From Verrucomicrobiales bacterium (GTDB lineage: Bacteria; Verrucomicrobiota; Verrucomicrobiia; Verrucomicrobiales; SLCJ01), in the NCBI GenBank assembly GCA_024636835.1, contig JAGXGH010000045.1, positions 1 through 48,476 of the forward strand: 48,476 nucleotides of DNA, written 5' to 3'. Position numbers and translations under genes: made by a program. Positions 1-8,216 of the stretch are shown here, piece by piece. The notes below the pieces were generated by a model. It was not told the DNA's origin and made no database searches. It saw only the letters and a list, made by a program, of their open reading frames with translations. Each line of letters opens with the position of its first letter. The first letter of the stretch is position 1.

Positions 1-553
1 ATCACCTGAAGATTCCATGGAAGGTAGCATTGGGGTTTCTCCTGAAGGAGGGTTTGAGTCGCTTTTAGAAGGAGGCATGAGGGAAAGGATTTGTGCGCTT
101 GTTGCGCCGTTCACGGAGGTGAACCATGATTGAGCTACGGATAGGAAATGAGATTTCCGGCGGGAGCTGGGGGAGTTGGCTAGTCTGGAGACTTGATGTC
201 ACTTCGATCTCCACGAGATGGGACCGATAGATAAGGAAGGGGAATCGTAGCCCCGCTTGTTGTGACACGAATCTGCGTGTCTGAAGTGGGGAAGTCGCGC
301 GGCGGGAGTGAACCCGCATCAGGCGACGAGAGAAGCAGGTGACCATCGACCTCGTGACGGGCTCCGCTATCTTCTAGTGTATTGTTGCCTTCTCCTCGAA
401 GTAACGCAAGCGATTTTGTTCACGGAGTTTTTGGGGCAGGAAGCAATGGGCAATCGGTAGGAAGGGATGAAGCGCATGGTAAGTCGGGAATTCCCCAACA
501 TAAGGTATTTGGCCTGAATGGCACTGTTTGTGTGAGTGAAGGGTTGGAACCCC
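1..553. other. No convincing gene; contains long imperfect inverted repeat
   Basis: I see no ORF here with recognisable protein character; the open frames are short and arginine/serine-rich, as expected of shadows. The one structured signal is a long imperfect inverted repeat, with arms at 443-466 and 551-576, that overlaps the 3' end of the next minus-strand gene. It sits where a further cassette recombination site would be expected, but it lacks clear terminal boxes of the GTTCGC type. Confidence 0.5.
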
Positions 554-576
554 TCACCTACTCGATTCTCCATTGG
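443..576 (-). repeat. Possible fifth attC-like folded site
   Basis: The arms at 443-466 and 551-576 pair over roughly 22 bases with a few bulges (CAATGG, AATCG, GTAGG and AGGG pair with their complements). The right arm overlaps the last codons of the preceding minus-strand gene, as it does in the site at 4543-4679. Unlike the four better sites there is no obvious GCGAAC/GTTCGC pair at the ends, so this may be only a hairpin or a degenerate site. Confidence 0.25.
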
Positions 577-1105
577 CGTGAAGCTTGCCTGGCAGATCTA
601 ATCCTTTGATTGGAAAGTCTACCGGGACAAGCCAAGCGATCTGAAATTCTCTGCCGCTCTTATTTTGAGCTATGGTCCTTTTCAGACATTCTGCCGTCAG
701 CCTCAAAGCTTGCGAAATGGAAGAATCTGAATTCTCTTTTCGGTTAACCTTAGTGAAATCCACTGTAATTTGATGTGGCTCTTTCTGGATCCCATGTGCT
801 GCCGAAATTTCAGCACCAATTCGTACCAAGAGATTGCTTTCATCGGGAAAATTATTATTACCTCCGCCTAATTGCAGCGGACGACAAATTGCGGCAATTA
901 AACCTTCAGGGTACGCGCCACCAATTAGTGCTGGGCGGGCAAGAATCAGCGCTCCCATACTCTCACCTGATGCTAACGGATCTGCATCTAAATCGGTGCC
1001 CGCAAGGCTTACAGGAAGAAATATTTGCACAATAGTTCTTTCTGCACGCAGTTCTGAAGAGAACAGAATGGCTATTGAGCAAAGGAAAACGGCAATATGT
1101 TTCAA
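554..1105 (-). CDS. Secreted protein of unknown function (cassette-like)
   Basis: I do not recognise this 183-aa protein. It begins with a clear signal peptide of about 21 residues (MKHIAVFLCSIAILFSSELRA) and is therefore probably periplasmic or surface exposed. No membrane segment follows and no catalytic motif is evident. The start used is a TTG at 1105, placed only a few bases after the terminal box of the folded site at 1110-1233; no Shine-Dalgarno sequence is visible. It is the last of five same-strand genes separated by attC-like sites, which suggests it is a mobile cassette gene. Confidence 0.6.
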   Translation of the reverse strand: MKHIAVFLCSIAILFSSELRAERTIVQIFLPVSLAGTDLDADPLASGESMGALILARPALIGGAYPEGLIAAICRPLQLGGGNNNFPDESNLLVRIGAEISAAHGIQKEPHQITVDFTKVNRKENSDSSISQALRLTAECLKRTIAQNKSGREFQIAWLVPVDFPIKGLDLPGKLHANGESSR

Positions 1106-1109
1106 TTGG

Positions 1110-1233
1110 AGAGAACGTCTATGTTCTGGAATCCGCTACCGGAAGCGCCAGCTCGACGAAGGGGTTAAAGGTTCTGAAAATCACAGAATGAAACTACTCA
1201 GCGGGTAGCGGATTGCCAGCAGCATCTTCGCCT
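1110..1233 (-). repeat. attC-like recombination site A
   Basis: Read on the minus strand, it starts with a GGCGAAG box (+ strand about 1226-1232) and ends with an ACGTTCTC box (+ strand 1111-1118). Between them are 11-bp arms, AATCCGCTACC at 1130-1140 and its exact complement at 1204-1214. The central part carries a GGTTAAAGG sequence shared with the neighbouring sites. The site lies between two small unrelated genes and ends just before the start codon of the next one, as attC sites do. Confidence 0.55.
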
Positions 1234-1256
1234 TGGTTTCTGTTTCGCTTGCACGG

Positions 1257-1730
1257 TTAGTAGTCTCCCTTGCCGTCGGGATATTGGGTCTGCTCTGGGC
1301 CGATCCCGCCCCGCGAGGCAAGCAAGGCAGAGATTCTTGCTGAGTCGTAGCGCAGGGTCTCGTGGTGGTCGTAATCGTAGGCAATGGTGAAGTTCCAAGA
1401 TGCTTTATTGGAACCCTCACGCACGGTCAGAACGCTCCCGTCCGCGCTCCAGAAGACTCGACTATCGGAGCCTTCAGAATACATGACGCATGCCAGAGAG
1501 GCCGGCCTTGTGAAAGTATGAGGCCAGTCTGACACGCAGAGCACAAACGTAAGGTCTCCAAATGATTGATTCTCAATGAACGCTCGATTCTCCCCTCCTT
1601 TAGGCCCCACAACCGGTGTCGCATTGCGTGGATAAAAGTGGTTCCAGGAAACCGCTATCACGATCAAAGCGGCTAGAGTAACGATTGCCACACCGAGACA
1701 TGCTAGTCTGCGCAGGGTTCTTCTAAGCAT
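1257..1730 (-). CDS. Membrane-anchored protein of unknown function (cassette-like)
   Basis: A 157-aa protein that I do not recognise. Residues about 8-28 form one hydrophobic segment preceded by four arginines, which fits an N-terminal anchor or uncleaved signal with the rest outside the cytoplasm. The remainder is polar with a few aromatic residues and two cysteines and has no familiar motif. The ATG at 1730 is 10-20 bases after the terminal box of the folded site at 1739-1865, and no ribosome binding site is visible, which is common for integron cassette genes. Neighbours on both sides are separated by attC-like sites. Confidence 0.6.
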   Translation of the reverse strand: MLRRTLRRLACLGVAIVTLAALIVIAVSWNHFYPRNATPVVGPKGGENRAFIENQSFGDLTFVLCVSDWPHTFTRPASLACVMYSEGSDSRVFWSADGSVLTVREGSNKASWNFTIAYDYDHHETLRYDSARISALLASRGGIGPEQTQYPDGKGDY

Positions 1731-1738
1731 CGAGTTTA

Positions 1739-1865
1739 TGGCGAACGTTAGAGCGCATGCGCCCTACCGGCGGAGGCGAGCGTCGAACGCGGGGTTGAGG
1801 TTGTGGTTACGGAAAGTCATTGAAACTCGGCGGCTGGTAGGGGTTGTCATGGCGCGGCTTCGCTT
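1739..1865 (-). repeat. attC-like recombination site B
   Basis: On the minus strand the site opens with GCGAAGCC (+ strand about 1856-1863) and closes with AACGTTCGC (+ strand 1741-1749). Internal arms CCCTACC (1762-1768) and GGTAGGG (1836-1842) are complementary, flanked by further partial pairing (GCGC and CATG tracts). The arm sequence differs from that in sites A, C and D while the position is the same, which is the covariation expected of a folded single-strand recombination site. Confidence 0.55.
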
Positions 1866-1944
1866 TTTCTTATGGATCTGCGGTCGTTTGTTTTCACTTC
1901 GCAAGTTGCTTTCGGAATGATGCTGAGGCCCAACACGGACGTTA

Positions 1945-2181
1945 CTAACCACGCTTCGGAAGACAATTAAATAGAATGGCGAGAGTGGCGATGATCACTG
2001 CCCAAATCAGCCTGAATGGAAAGATAATTATATTAATAAGAACCCTGAAGCCATAATTGAATGTTCCAAACGATTCTCTGTTACGGATTCTCTGCGCACA
2101 AGGCTCACACACGCCGCCATTCCGACTTTCTGTTTGCTCCAGAATCATCGCTCCACATTTGGCACATGGCACACGTCTCAT
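1945..2181 (-). CDS. Small zinc-ribbon membrane protein (cassette-like)
   Basis: A 78-aa protein. The first 30 residues hold two CxxC pairs (CAKC and CEPC) spaced as in a small zinc ribbon. Residues about 48-70 form one long hydrophobic segment, so the protein is probably a membrane-tethered zinc ribbon. No catalytic role can be assigned. The ATG at 2181 follows the terminal box of the folded site at 2189-2318 by about ten bases. It is flanked by attC-like sites on both sides, so it is best read as a cassette gene. Confidence 0.65.
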   Translation of the reverse strand: MRRVPCAKCGAMILEQTESRNGGVCEPCAQRIRNRESFGTFNYGFRVLINIIIFPFRLIWAVIIATLAILFNCLPKRG

Positions 2182-2188
2182 TTTTTCA

Positions 2189-2318
2189 TAGCGACGTTAA
2201 AGCGCACACAACCCTGACTGGGAGGCACCCGTCGATGACAGGTTAAAGGTTGGAATCATGAAAAGCGATACGAAAACACGGGCGCGGTCAGGTGTTGAGA
2301 GCGACGCCTTGTTCGCTG
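2189..2318 (-). repeat. attC-like recombination site C
   Basis: On the minus strand it starts with GCGAACAAGGCG (+ strand 2305-2316), which closely resembles the start of many known attC sites, and ends with TTTAACGTCGC (+ strand 2191-2201). Arms CCTGAC (2213-2218) and GTCAGG (2287-2292) pair, with an additional stem inside. It lies between the stop of the esterase gene and the start of the 78-aa gene. Confidence 0.6.
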
Positions 2319-2342
2319 GTATTTGGCATGTGATTGCGTATC

Positions 2343-4523
2343 TCACTTGGTGCCGCCGCCGACCACCGATTCGAAGGATGGCCCGACTCGGATCTCGTCC
2401 ACATTGGATGTTGCCCCGCCTTCCAGTACCAATCGAGTCAGCTTGGATTGGTCGATGTTGAAGGGCTCCTTGAAAACGCGGCCAGGCTTTTCGGGCAGCT
2501 TCAGGTCTTCCTGCACATGGTAAGGCAACAACTGGTCGGGCTCCCCATCCTTGCCCCAGGTGATTTTACCAACGAAATAGTAGGTGGTGTCCGCCCTCAC
2601 CCCTTTGACCAAAAGCCGGCTTTTCTCGGCGCCGTCGTGAATGATGAAGGTATTGGTGACGCCTTTATGGTCGAATCCGATGGCCTCTTTGCCATCAGCC
2701 GACTGGAGTGAGACACGCGCACCTTGTCCGCGTGTCTGGTGGATTTGGTAGAGAAAGCTGATCCAAAGGGTGGTGCCGTCTTCCAGCAGGCCGGCCTTCT
2801 TGACGCTGCCATCCAGATCGATGGCACACCCCTTGATCCCATGGTTCGCCTGGGCGCAATTGCCTGTCACCGGCAGCGCGCCATGACTCAAGCCTCCGGC
2901 AACGACCCTGGGGAAATGCTTGGGCTTCTCGTTCAGAGCAACGTACTCACCCGTCGTGCCCCAAGGTCCTGTTTTGCCCAAAAGGCTCTGCGGCGATTCG
3001 GCGCTGGCGGGGTAGTCAAACGGCTCGTAAACCAGCGCGCCACCCGGATCGGCGGGACCCAGATTCACCGTCAGCTCGGCCGGGGTCACCTTGCCTGTGG
3101 TCGGCTGGATGGAATAGGTCACCTTGCCCTTGGCTGGGGCAGTCTTGTCTTCGAAGCTGCGGGCGTCGGCGGGAACCGCCTCGGCGATCATCTTGCCTTC
3201 ACGGGAAATACGGAATGCCTCGTACTTGCCGCGGGCTTTCCAGCCGAGCATCACGCCACCCAGGCTGCGGTAACCGTCCAGGTTGGTGGCCGAAGTGTCG
3301 CAGGCGGCGTTGAGCTTCACCTTGCCGGAAGGCATGTCGAGGATGAGCTCGTAGCGGTTGGCGCCGGGAAGCGCAGTGGTGTCGGTAAAGGCGGTCTGGG
3401 TCGGCAAAAGTTTGGTGTCCAGGCGCTCCCCATTGCGCAGGATCTCGATGCCCTCGGGTTTTTCCGTGCCGATCTGCCAAAGCAATTCGACTCCCTGCTC
3501 GCTGCCGAAAGCGCGGAAGCGGGCGGGCGACTTGGGTTGCTTGAGCTTGCGCATCTCAGCGGCCATCGCGAGGCCGATGTTCACGTAGCTGCGAGCGTTG
3601 TTGTTCCAGTGGTAGCTGACCTTCTCGGTCACGCCGTTGTCGTCGAACTTGAAGGTCATCTTGTCGGGGCCGTAAGGCTGGTGGGTGTCGATGACGGCCA
3701 CGTTGCCGACGAACTCCGGATACTTCTTGGTATCGTCGATCGCGATCTGTCCCTGCACGACAGGAGACTCCGGGTTGATCATCCCGCTGGTGGCAATGAC
3801 GAAGGGCAGATCAGGCACGCCGAGGCCGTGTTCGACGCTGCGGATGTCCTTGATGAAGGCGGCGAGATTGGTCTCGTACTTCGCATCCAAGCCGCCGTAT
3901 TGGTCATTCCATCCCTGATGCCAGCAAATGCCGGCGAGCTCCACACCCTGCCCCTCATAGTCGGGGAAAAATTCTTTCATTCGCCCCGTCACCTCGTCAA
4001 CGAGCTGAAGCGTCCTCTGATAGAAGTATCCGGGATCCAGTTCGGGATCGGCAGGAGTTGGATATTTGCCAACGCTGGGCGGGAGAAAATTGTGCCCGAT
4101 GCTTTTGCCTCCCCACGCGGCCTTGATCAGAAGCACCTTTCCGTCGATCGCCTCTCCCATCGCATGCCCAAAACCGAATTCCGGGCCAATCTGACCGGGC
4201 GCGGCACCGTAGCCCGGCTTCAAGGGGCCATGTCTGAGTCCTTGGAAAGGGTACAAATCGTAATGGATCCAGACATCCTCACGCTCCGCCCACTCGCCCT
4301 TTTCATTCACGAACATCTGAAACTCCTTCTTGGGATCATTCTTGACCATGTGGCGCAGCGAGTTGCCGGCTTCACCCTCAATCGCACCCTTGCCCTGCAT
4401 GTTGGACTGACCGGTCAACACGTAAACCTTCACCGGCGGTTCCGCCGAAAGCGGGTGAGTCATCAGCAGGGAGGTGGCGAGAAGAAGTGCGCAGTGGAGT
4501 GGCTTGGAAGGAGCGGCTTTCAT
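2343..4523 (-). CDS. Secreted sialate O-acetylesterase-family (SASA) esterase
   Basis: A 726-aa secreted carbohydrate esterase of the SASA/DUF303 (SGNH-like) group, whose characterised relatives remove acetyl groups from sialic acid or plant and algal glycans. Residues 1-27 are a signal peptide. The nucleophile motif GQSNM follows at about residue 40, a GGKS segment is at about 140, and the WHQGWND block, which carries the catalytic His/Asp region, is near 210. The C-terminal half (about 350-726) is a sandwich-type accessory region with no motif I can name. I chose the ATG at 4523 because the signal peptide begins there; the longer frame to 4586 runs into the folded site upstream. It is bounded by attC-like sites on both sides, which is unusual for so large a gene. 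Substrate unknown. Confidence 0.85.
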   Translation of the reverse strand: MKAAPSKPLHCALLLATSLLMTHPLSAEPPVKVYVLTGQSNMQGKGAIEGEAGNSLRHMVKNDPKKEFQMFVNEKGEWAEREDVWIHYDLYPFQGLRHGPLKPGYGAAPGQIGPEFGFGHAMGEAIDGKVLLIKAAWGGKSIGHNFLPPSVGKYPTPADPELDPGYFYQRTLQLVDEVTGRMKEFFPDYEGQGVELAGICWHQGWNDQYGGLDAKYETNLAAFIKDIRSVEHGLGVPDLPFVIATSGMINPESPVVQGQIAIDDTKKYPEFVGNVAVIDTHQPYGPDKMTFKFDDNGVTEKVSYHWNNNARSYVNIGLAMAAEMRKLKQPKSPARFRAFGSEQGVELLWQIGTEKPEGIEILRNGERLDTKLLPTQTAFTDTTALPGANRYELILDMPSGKVKLNAACDTSATNLDGYRSLGGVMLGWKARGKYEAFRISREGKMIAEAVPADARSFEDKTAPAKGKVTYSIQPTTGKVTPAELTVNLGPADPGGALVYEPFDYPASAESPQSLLGKTGPWGTTGEYVALNEKPKHFPRVVAGGLSHGALPVTGNCAQANHGIKGCAIDLDGSVKKAGLLEDGTTLWISFLYQIHQTRGQGARVSLQSADGKEAIGFDHKGVTNTFIIHDGAEKSRLLVKGVRADTTYYFVGKITWGKDGEPDQLLPYHVQEDLKLPEKPGRVFKEPFNIDQSKLTRLVLEGGATSNVDEIRVGPSFESVVGGGTK

Positions 4524-4542
4524 GGGTGGTGGTCTGTTTTGT

Positions 4543-4679
4543 GGAGCGAACGTTGAAGGCCACCGCCGCTGACTCGAATTACCCATCAGCTCCGAAGCGG
4601 TTGAACACTATGAGACTACAAAAAACATCCAAAAACACAAGCGCTGTCAGCGGTCTGATGCGACGTCTTGTTCGGCTGA
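4543..4679 (-). repeat. attC-like recombination site D
   Basis: The clearest site. On the minus strand it begins GCCGAACAAGACGTCGC (+ strand 4660-4676) and ends CAACGTTCGC (+ strand 4545-4554). The 8-bp arms, GTCAGCGG at 4646-4653 and CCGCTGAC at 4566-4573, are exactly complementary. The start overlaps the last codons of the lipoprotein gene and the end lies about 20 bases before the esterase start codon. The boxes deviate from the classical RYYYAAC/GTTRRRY consensus at one inner base. Confidence 0.65.
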
Positions 4680-5093
4680 TTTCTTACGTTTAAACTCCCT
4701 CCAGATGATTTCATCGAGAACGTATAATTTGCCGTTTTCAATCTTTCGATCCGGAATACCATCTCCGTTAAGATCGCTAATGAACCACGTCGGCTCATCT
4801 ACATAATTAGAGATCGTTATTTCAGCTTCTCTTTCAGATTTCAATTCCAACATACGTGGAGTGCTCCCACCTGATTCAAGTTGGAGTGCAGTGAGCACCC
4901 CATCCATATTGGAAACAATCATTGTGCGTGGATCCTCTCCAGCCTGACGTATAACCACAACTTGATCCGTCTCGAGCACAAAGACATCTTTCGGAAGTTC
5001 GGTTGCCTTCGTCAGAACTCTATCTGCCAGTGTGTCAGGCGAATGACAGCCTGCCAGGAATATAGTTATCAATGTGATTATCAGTCGTCGCAT
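4647..5093 (-). CDS. Small lipoprotein of unknown function
   Basis: A 148-aa predicted lipoprotein: a short hydrophobic signal followed by the lipobox LAGC, with the modified cysteine at about residue 15. Near residue 115 it has the acidic sequence DLNGDGIPD, like a calcium-binding dockerin or EF-hand loop. No enzyme motif is visible. I use the ATG at 5093 since the signal peptide begins there; the frame is open further upstream to 5171. The last codons (SAEQDVASDR) are encoded within attC-like site D. It is the first gene of the cassette-like run and shares a 25-bp upstream sequence with the gene at 20464-21021. Confidence 0.65.
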   Translation of the reverse strand: MRRLIITLITIFLAGCHSPDTLADRVLTKATELPKDVFVLETDQVVVIRQAGEDPRTMIVSNMDGVLTALQLESGGSTPRMLELKSEREAEITISNYVDEPTWFISDLNGDGIPDRKIENGKLYVLDEIIWREFKRKKSAEQDVASDR

Positions 5094-5123
5094 TTTTTCG
5101 CCGAGACCAGTATTAATATACGA

Positions 5124-5148
5124 TTCTGATATTGGCGGGATTGCTGAT
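5124..5148. repeat. 25-bp element shared with 21087-21111
   Basis: The 25 bases here match 21087-21111 with two differences. Both copies lie within about 70 bases upstream of a minus-strand gene for a small envelope protein. It could be a shared promoter region, an operator, or the edge of an inserted segment. Confidence 0.5.
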
Positions 5149-5344
5149 ATCAGGGTCGTGATTCTGGTCAAGCGTGAGCGTCAGGGCAGATGTTGTCAAG
5201 GTTCGCGGGATTCGAATGCAGTTTTCTTAGAGCGATATTTTAGTTCGGTTTGCTTGACTAATAAGTATGATCAGTCGTCCGGCAGCCGGAGATGAGGACA
5301 CAAATATTGTCTTCACTCTCGCCGTGATGCCGATTGGATCGGGG

Positions 5345-5384
5345 CAAAAAAATAACCCCGGCGACGAGCGCTCGGGGTTATTGG
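5345..5384 (-). terminator. Rho-independent terminator after rpsU
   Basis: On the minus strand the stem AATAACCCCGAGCG pairs with the segment ending CGCCGGGGTTATT, and a run of at least six T residues follows. It starts about 27 bases after the rpsU stop codon. Confidence 0.9.
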
Positions 5385-5410
5385 TAAATGGATTGTAGTC
5401 GGCTGACGAA

Positions 5411-5629
5411 TTAGGCGTCGGACTTTTTCACGTCGCTCATGGAGAACTTCCAACGGATCTTGGCGCGCTTGGCGTTTGCACGGGCTTTGCGCAAGGTTCT
5501 TTGAGTTGGTGTTTCGAATGCACGCAAACGACGAACTTCCTCAAGGATGCCTTCGGATTCCATGGTGTTCTTGAGACGCTTGAGAGCGCGGTCAACCGGC
5601 TCGCCTTTTTTAACTTCGACTTGTGGCAT
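5411..5629 (-). CDS. rpsU: 30S ribosomal protein S21
   Basis: A 72-aa basic protein of the bS21 family, a late-assembling small-subunit protein near the mRNA exit/anti-Shine-Dalgarno region. The family features are clear: an N-terminal VEVKKGEPVDRALKRLK block, then a lysine/arginine-rich helix containing RRLRAFETPTQRTLRKA. Length is normal. It lies downstream of secDF on the same strand with a 130-base gap and its own strong terminator. Confidence 0.95.
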   Translation of the reverse strand: MPQVEVKKGEPVDRALKRLKNTMESEGILEEVRRLRAFETPTQRTLRKARANAKRAKIRWKFSMSDVKKSDA

Positions 5630-5759
5630 GATATTTTACTGGTTTGACCGTCTGTTTGCAGAGCGGTCGGAAATGTTTTTTCTTTTGAGAAGGGGCGGAA
5701 CCTAAGAGCGGTTCCAGTTTTGGTCAAGGGGAATTTGTCAAATTGTCCAATGCCATTGA

Positions 5760-8162
5760 TTACTGCTGCGGAGCTGCCAGAGCAGCGGCCTTTGCGGCTT
5801 CGGTGTCGAGCACCTGACGACGAAGGCTCTTACCGCGCATATTGGACCACCAGACGGTGACTGGAGCAGCGACGAACACCGATGAGTAGGTTCCGATAAT
5901 CATACCTATAAGGATGGTCATCGAGAATCCACGCATGGCTGGGCCGCCAAAGATCGACAGAGTCAACAAGGTGGCCATGGTGGTTCCCGATGTGAGTAAT
6001 GTCCGGCTGAGCGTGGCGTTGAGCGCGACGTTGACGATGTCGCGGACGTTTCCTTTTTTGAGGGCGAGGGTTTCACGCACGCGGTCAAACACGACGATGG
6101 TGTCGTTGATCGAGTAACCGGCGATGGTGAGGAAAGCACCGACCTGAATGACGGACATTTCGATATTGAGCAACACGGCAATACCGGCGGCGATGATCAT
6201 GTCGTGAACCAGTGCGAAGAGTGCACCAACCGCGAATGAGAACTCGTAACGAACGCTGATGAAGATCATGATGGCGAGGAGACCGATGCCGAGCGCAAGG
6301 GCAGACTCGGTGAGTAATGCTTTCCCCATTGATGGTCCGACGCTCTGGACGCTCTCTGTGATGGCGTATCCGCCTTCGGCGGTCTTTTCACCGAGTGCGG
6401 GAATGTCTTCGCGAAGCTGATCGACGATGCCTTTCTGGACGATGTTTCCTTCGTCGTCGAAAGAACTGATGGCGGTGCCTTCTGGTCCGCGGATGGTGAT
6501 GAAGGTGCCACTGCCGCCTGCATCATCTTGATGCTGTGGTTGGACAGCGATACCGAGCTTTGCTGCGGAGGCTTGTACTTGGTCGACGGTGACGTCTTTG
6601 CCAGCAGGAAGTTTAAATTCGATTTCGTCACCACCTTTGAAGTCGATGCCGAGAGCGTCTTCACCTTCGTAGGCAAATTCGGCGAAGCATATGACGATCG
6701 CGGTGATCGAGACGAACAGGGCGACCTTGCGCTTGCCCATGAAGTCGAATTGTGGAATGCGGATTTTGCTGCCGATGCTGAGTTTCTCCAGCAGGTTGGC
6801 GGTCATCAACCAACGGAAACACACGCGGGTCACGACGAGTGAGGCGAACAGCGAGGCAAGGATACCAACGATGAGGGTGATGGCGAATCCACGCACGGCG
6901 TCGGTTGCCATGAAGTAGAGCAGGCCCGCGGTGATGAGTGTGGTGAGGTTGGCGTCAAAGATCGCGGAGAAGGCTTTCTCGTAGGCGGCGTCGATGGCAG
7001 CCCCGATGGATTTTCCTGCGGCGCGCTCTTCTTTTAATCGCTCGTAGATGAGGACGTTGGCGTCGACCGCCATACCGATGGTGAGGACGATACCTGCGAT
7101 ACCCGGCATGGTGAAGGCGAACTGGAACATGCCCATCACACCGAAGAGGATGATGATGTTCACAGCGAGGCCGAAGATGGCGATGAGGCCCGGCAGGCGG
7201 TAGTAGAGGGCGACGAATACGAGGGTGAGCGCCAGTCCGGCTAATCCTGCGTAGATTCCCTGGCGGACGGAGTCGGCACCGAGAGTTGGTGACACCGAGC
7301 GCTCGTCGACGATTTCCATGGGCTCTTCCAATGGGTTTTCTAGGTTGGAGGCGAGGTCGCGGGCTTCTTTTTCGCTCGCCATACCGTCGATTTGTGCGCT
7401 GCCACCGGCGATGGCGGTGCGCAGGCTTGGTGCGGAGATGACTTCACCATCAACGACGATGGCAAGGCGTTCGCCGACGTTGTCGCGAGTCAGGTTGAAG
7501 AACTTCTCGGTGCCTTCGTTGGTGAAGGCGAGGAAAACCATAGCGCCTTGACCAGGGACAAATCCACCGTTTGCGCTTTTTACATAGGTTCCGGAAAGGT
7601 CTGGGTAGCGGGTGATGAGAAGTGGGGACTCGGACTCGACTTCGCCATTTTTGTCGAGGTTCTTCATCATCTTTAACTCGTAGCCGGCGATGTATTCGTC
7701 ACCGTCGGCGACGGCTTGGGCAAGTTGATCGTTTTGCGGGTGAACGAGGTGGAAGTTGAGCTGCGCCGCTTTTTCCAAGGTCTGACGGATTTTGTCGCGC
7801 TCTCCCGGCTCGATGCCGGGCATCTGAACGACGAGTTGGTTGTCACTGCGTTCGACGATTTGAAGGTCAGCGGTGCCGAGTGCGTTGAGTCGGTCGCGGA
7901 TGACTTCTTTGGCGCGCGTGATTGCGGTGTTGGAGAGTTCCTTGCCTGCGGGCGGGCGGATTTCGAGGACGAATGAGCTACCACCAGCGAGGTCGATGCC
8001 TTTTTTCAATTTCTCCGACGGTGGCACGGCACCGAACAAACAGAACGCGACGAGGGCGACCGTGATGAGTGTGCCCAACCAAGTCTTGGTGAGTGGGTTG
8101 TCCGTGGCGAAATACCAGAAGAACGCCATAAGGATCAGGAGCGCGCAGAAGAAGATGATCAT
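5760..8162 (-). CDS. secDF: Protein translocase SecDF fusion
   Basis: An 800-aa fusion of SecD and SecF, the proton-driven membrane components that help pull secreted proteins through SecYEG. The SecD half shows an N-terminal membrane segment, the GIDLAGGSSF motif near residue 56, a periplasmic P1 domain (about 70-280) and the membrane block with GMAVDANVLIYERLKEE. The SecF half begins near residue 460, with LGIDFKGGDEI and AGYSINDTIVVFDRVRE. Conserved membrane aspartates are present in both halves. yajC is 54 bases upstream and tgt beyond it, the classic tgt-yajC-secDF order. The P1 domain has a separate, truncated paralogue at 10012-10809. Confidence 0.96.
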   Translation of the reverse strand: MIIFFCALLILMAFFWYFATDNPLTKTWLGTLITVALVAFCLFGAVPPSEKLKKGIDLAGGSSFVLEIRPPAGKELSNTAITRAKEVIRDRLNALGTADLQIVERSDNQLVVQMPGIEPGERDKIRQTLEKAAQLNFHLVHPQNDQLAQAVADGDEYIAGYELKMMKNLDKNGEVESESPLLITRYPDLSGTYVKSANGGFVPGQGAMVFLAFTNEGTEKFFNLTRDNVGERLAIVVDGEVISAPSLRTAIAGGSAQIDGMASEKEARDLASNLENPLEEPMEIVDERSVSPTLGADSVRQGIYAGLAGLALTLVFVALYYRLPGLIAIFGLAVNIIILFGVMGMFQFAFTMPGIAGIVLTIGMAVDANVLIYERLKEERAAGKSIGAAIDAAYEKAFSAIFDANLTTLITAGLLYFMATDAVRGFAITLIVGILASLFASLVVTRVCFRWLMTANLLEKLSIGSKIRIPQFDFMGKRKVALFVSITAIVICFAEFAYEGEDALGIDFKGGDEIEFKLPAGKDVTVDQVQASAAKLGIAVQPQHQDDAGGSGTFITIRGPEGTAISSFDDEGNIVQKGIVDQLREDIPALGEKTAEGGYAITESVQSVGPSMGKALLTESALALGIGLLAIMIFISVRYEFSFAVGALFALVHDMIIAAGIAVLLNIEMSVIQVGAFLTIAGYSINDTIVVFDRVRETLALKKGNVRDIVNVALNATLSRTLLTSGTTMATLLTLSIFGGPAMRGFSMTILIGMIIGTYSSVFVAAPVTVWWSNMRGKSLRRQVLDTEAAKAAALAAPQQ

Positions 8163-8216
8163 AAGAACTAGGGGGAAATGTGCGTGGAGATAGCGAAAGC
8201 GGGTAGCGGGGTCCGT

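Noticed and set aside
512..525. CCTGAATGGCACTG resembles the end of the MITE at 46809
   Set aside because: Only 14 bases match and no second end or target duplication is found, so a solitary chance match is more likely.
2724..4556. 610-codon open frame on the plus strand opposite the esterase
   Set aside because: It is antisense to a clearly homologous secreted esterase and its translation has no family features.
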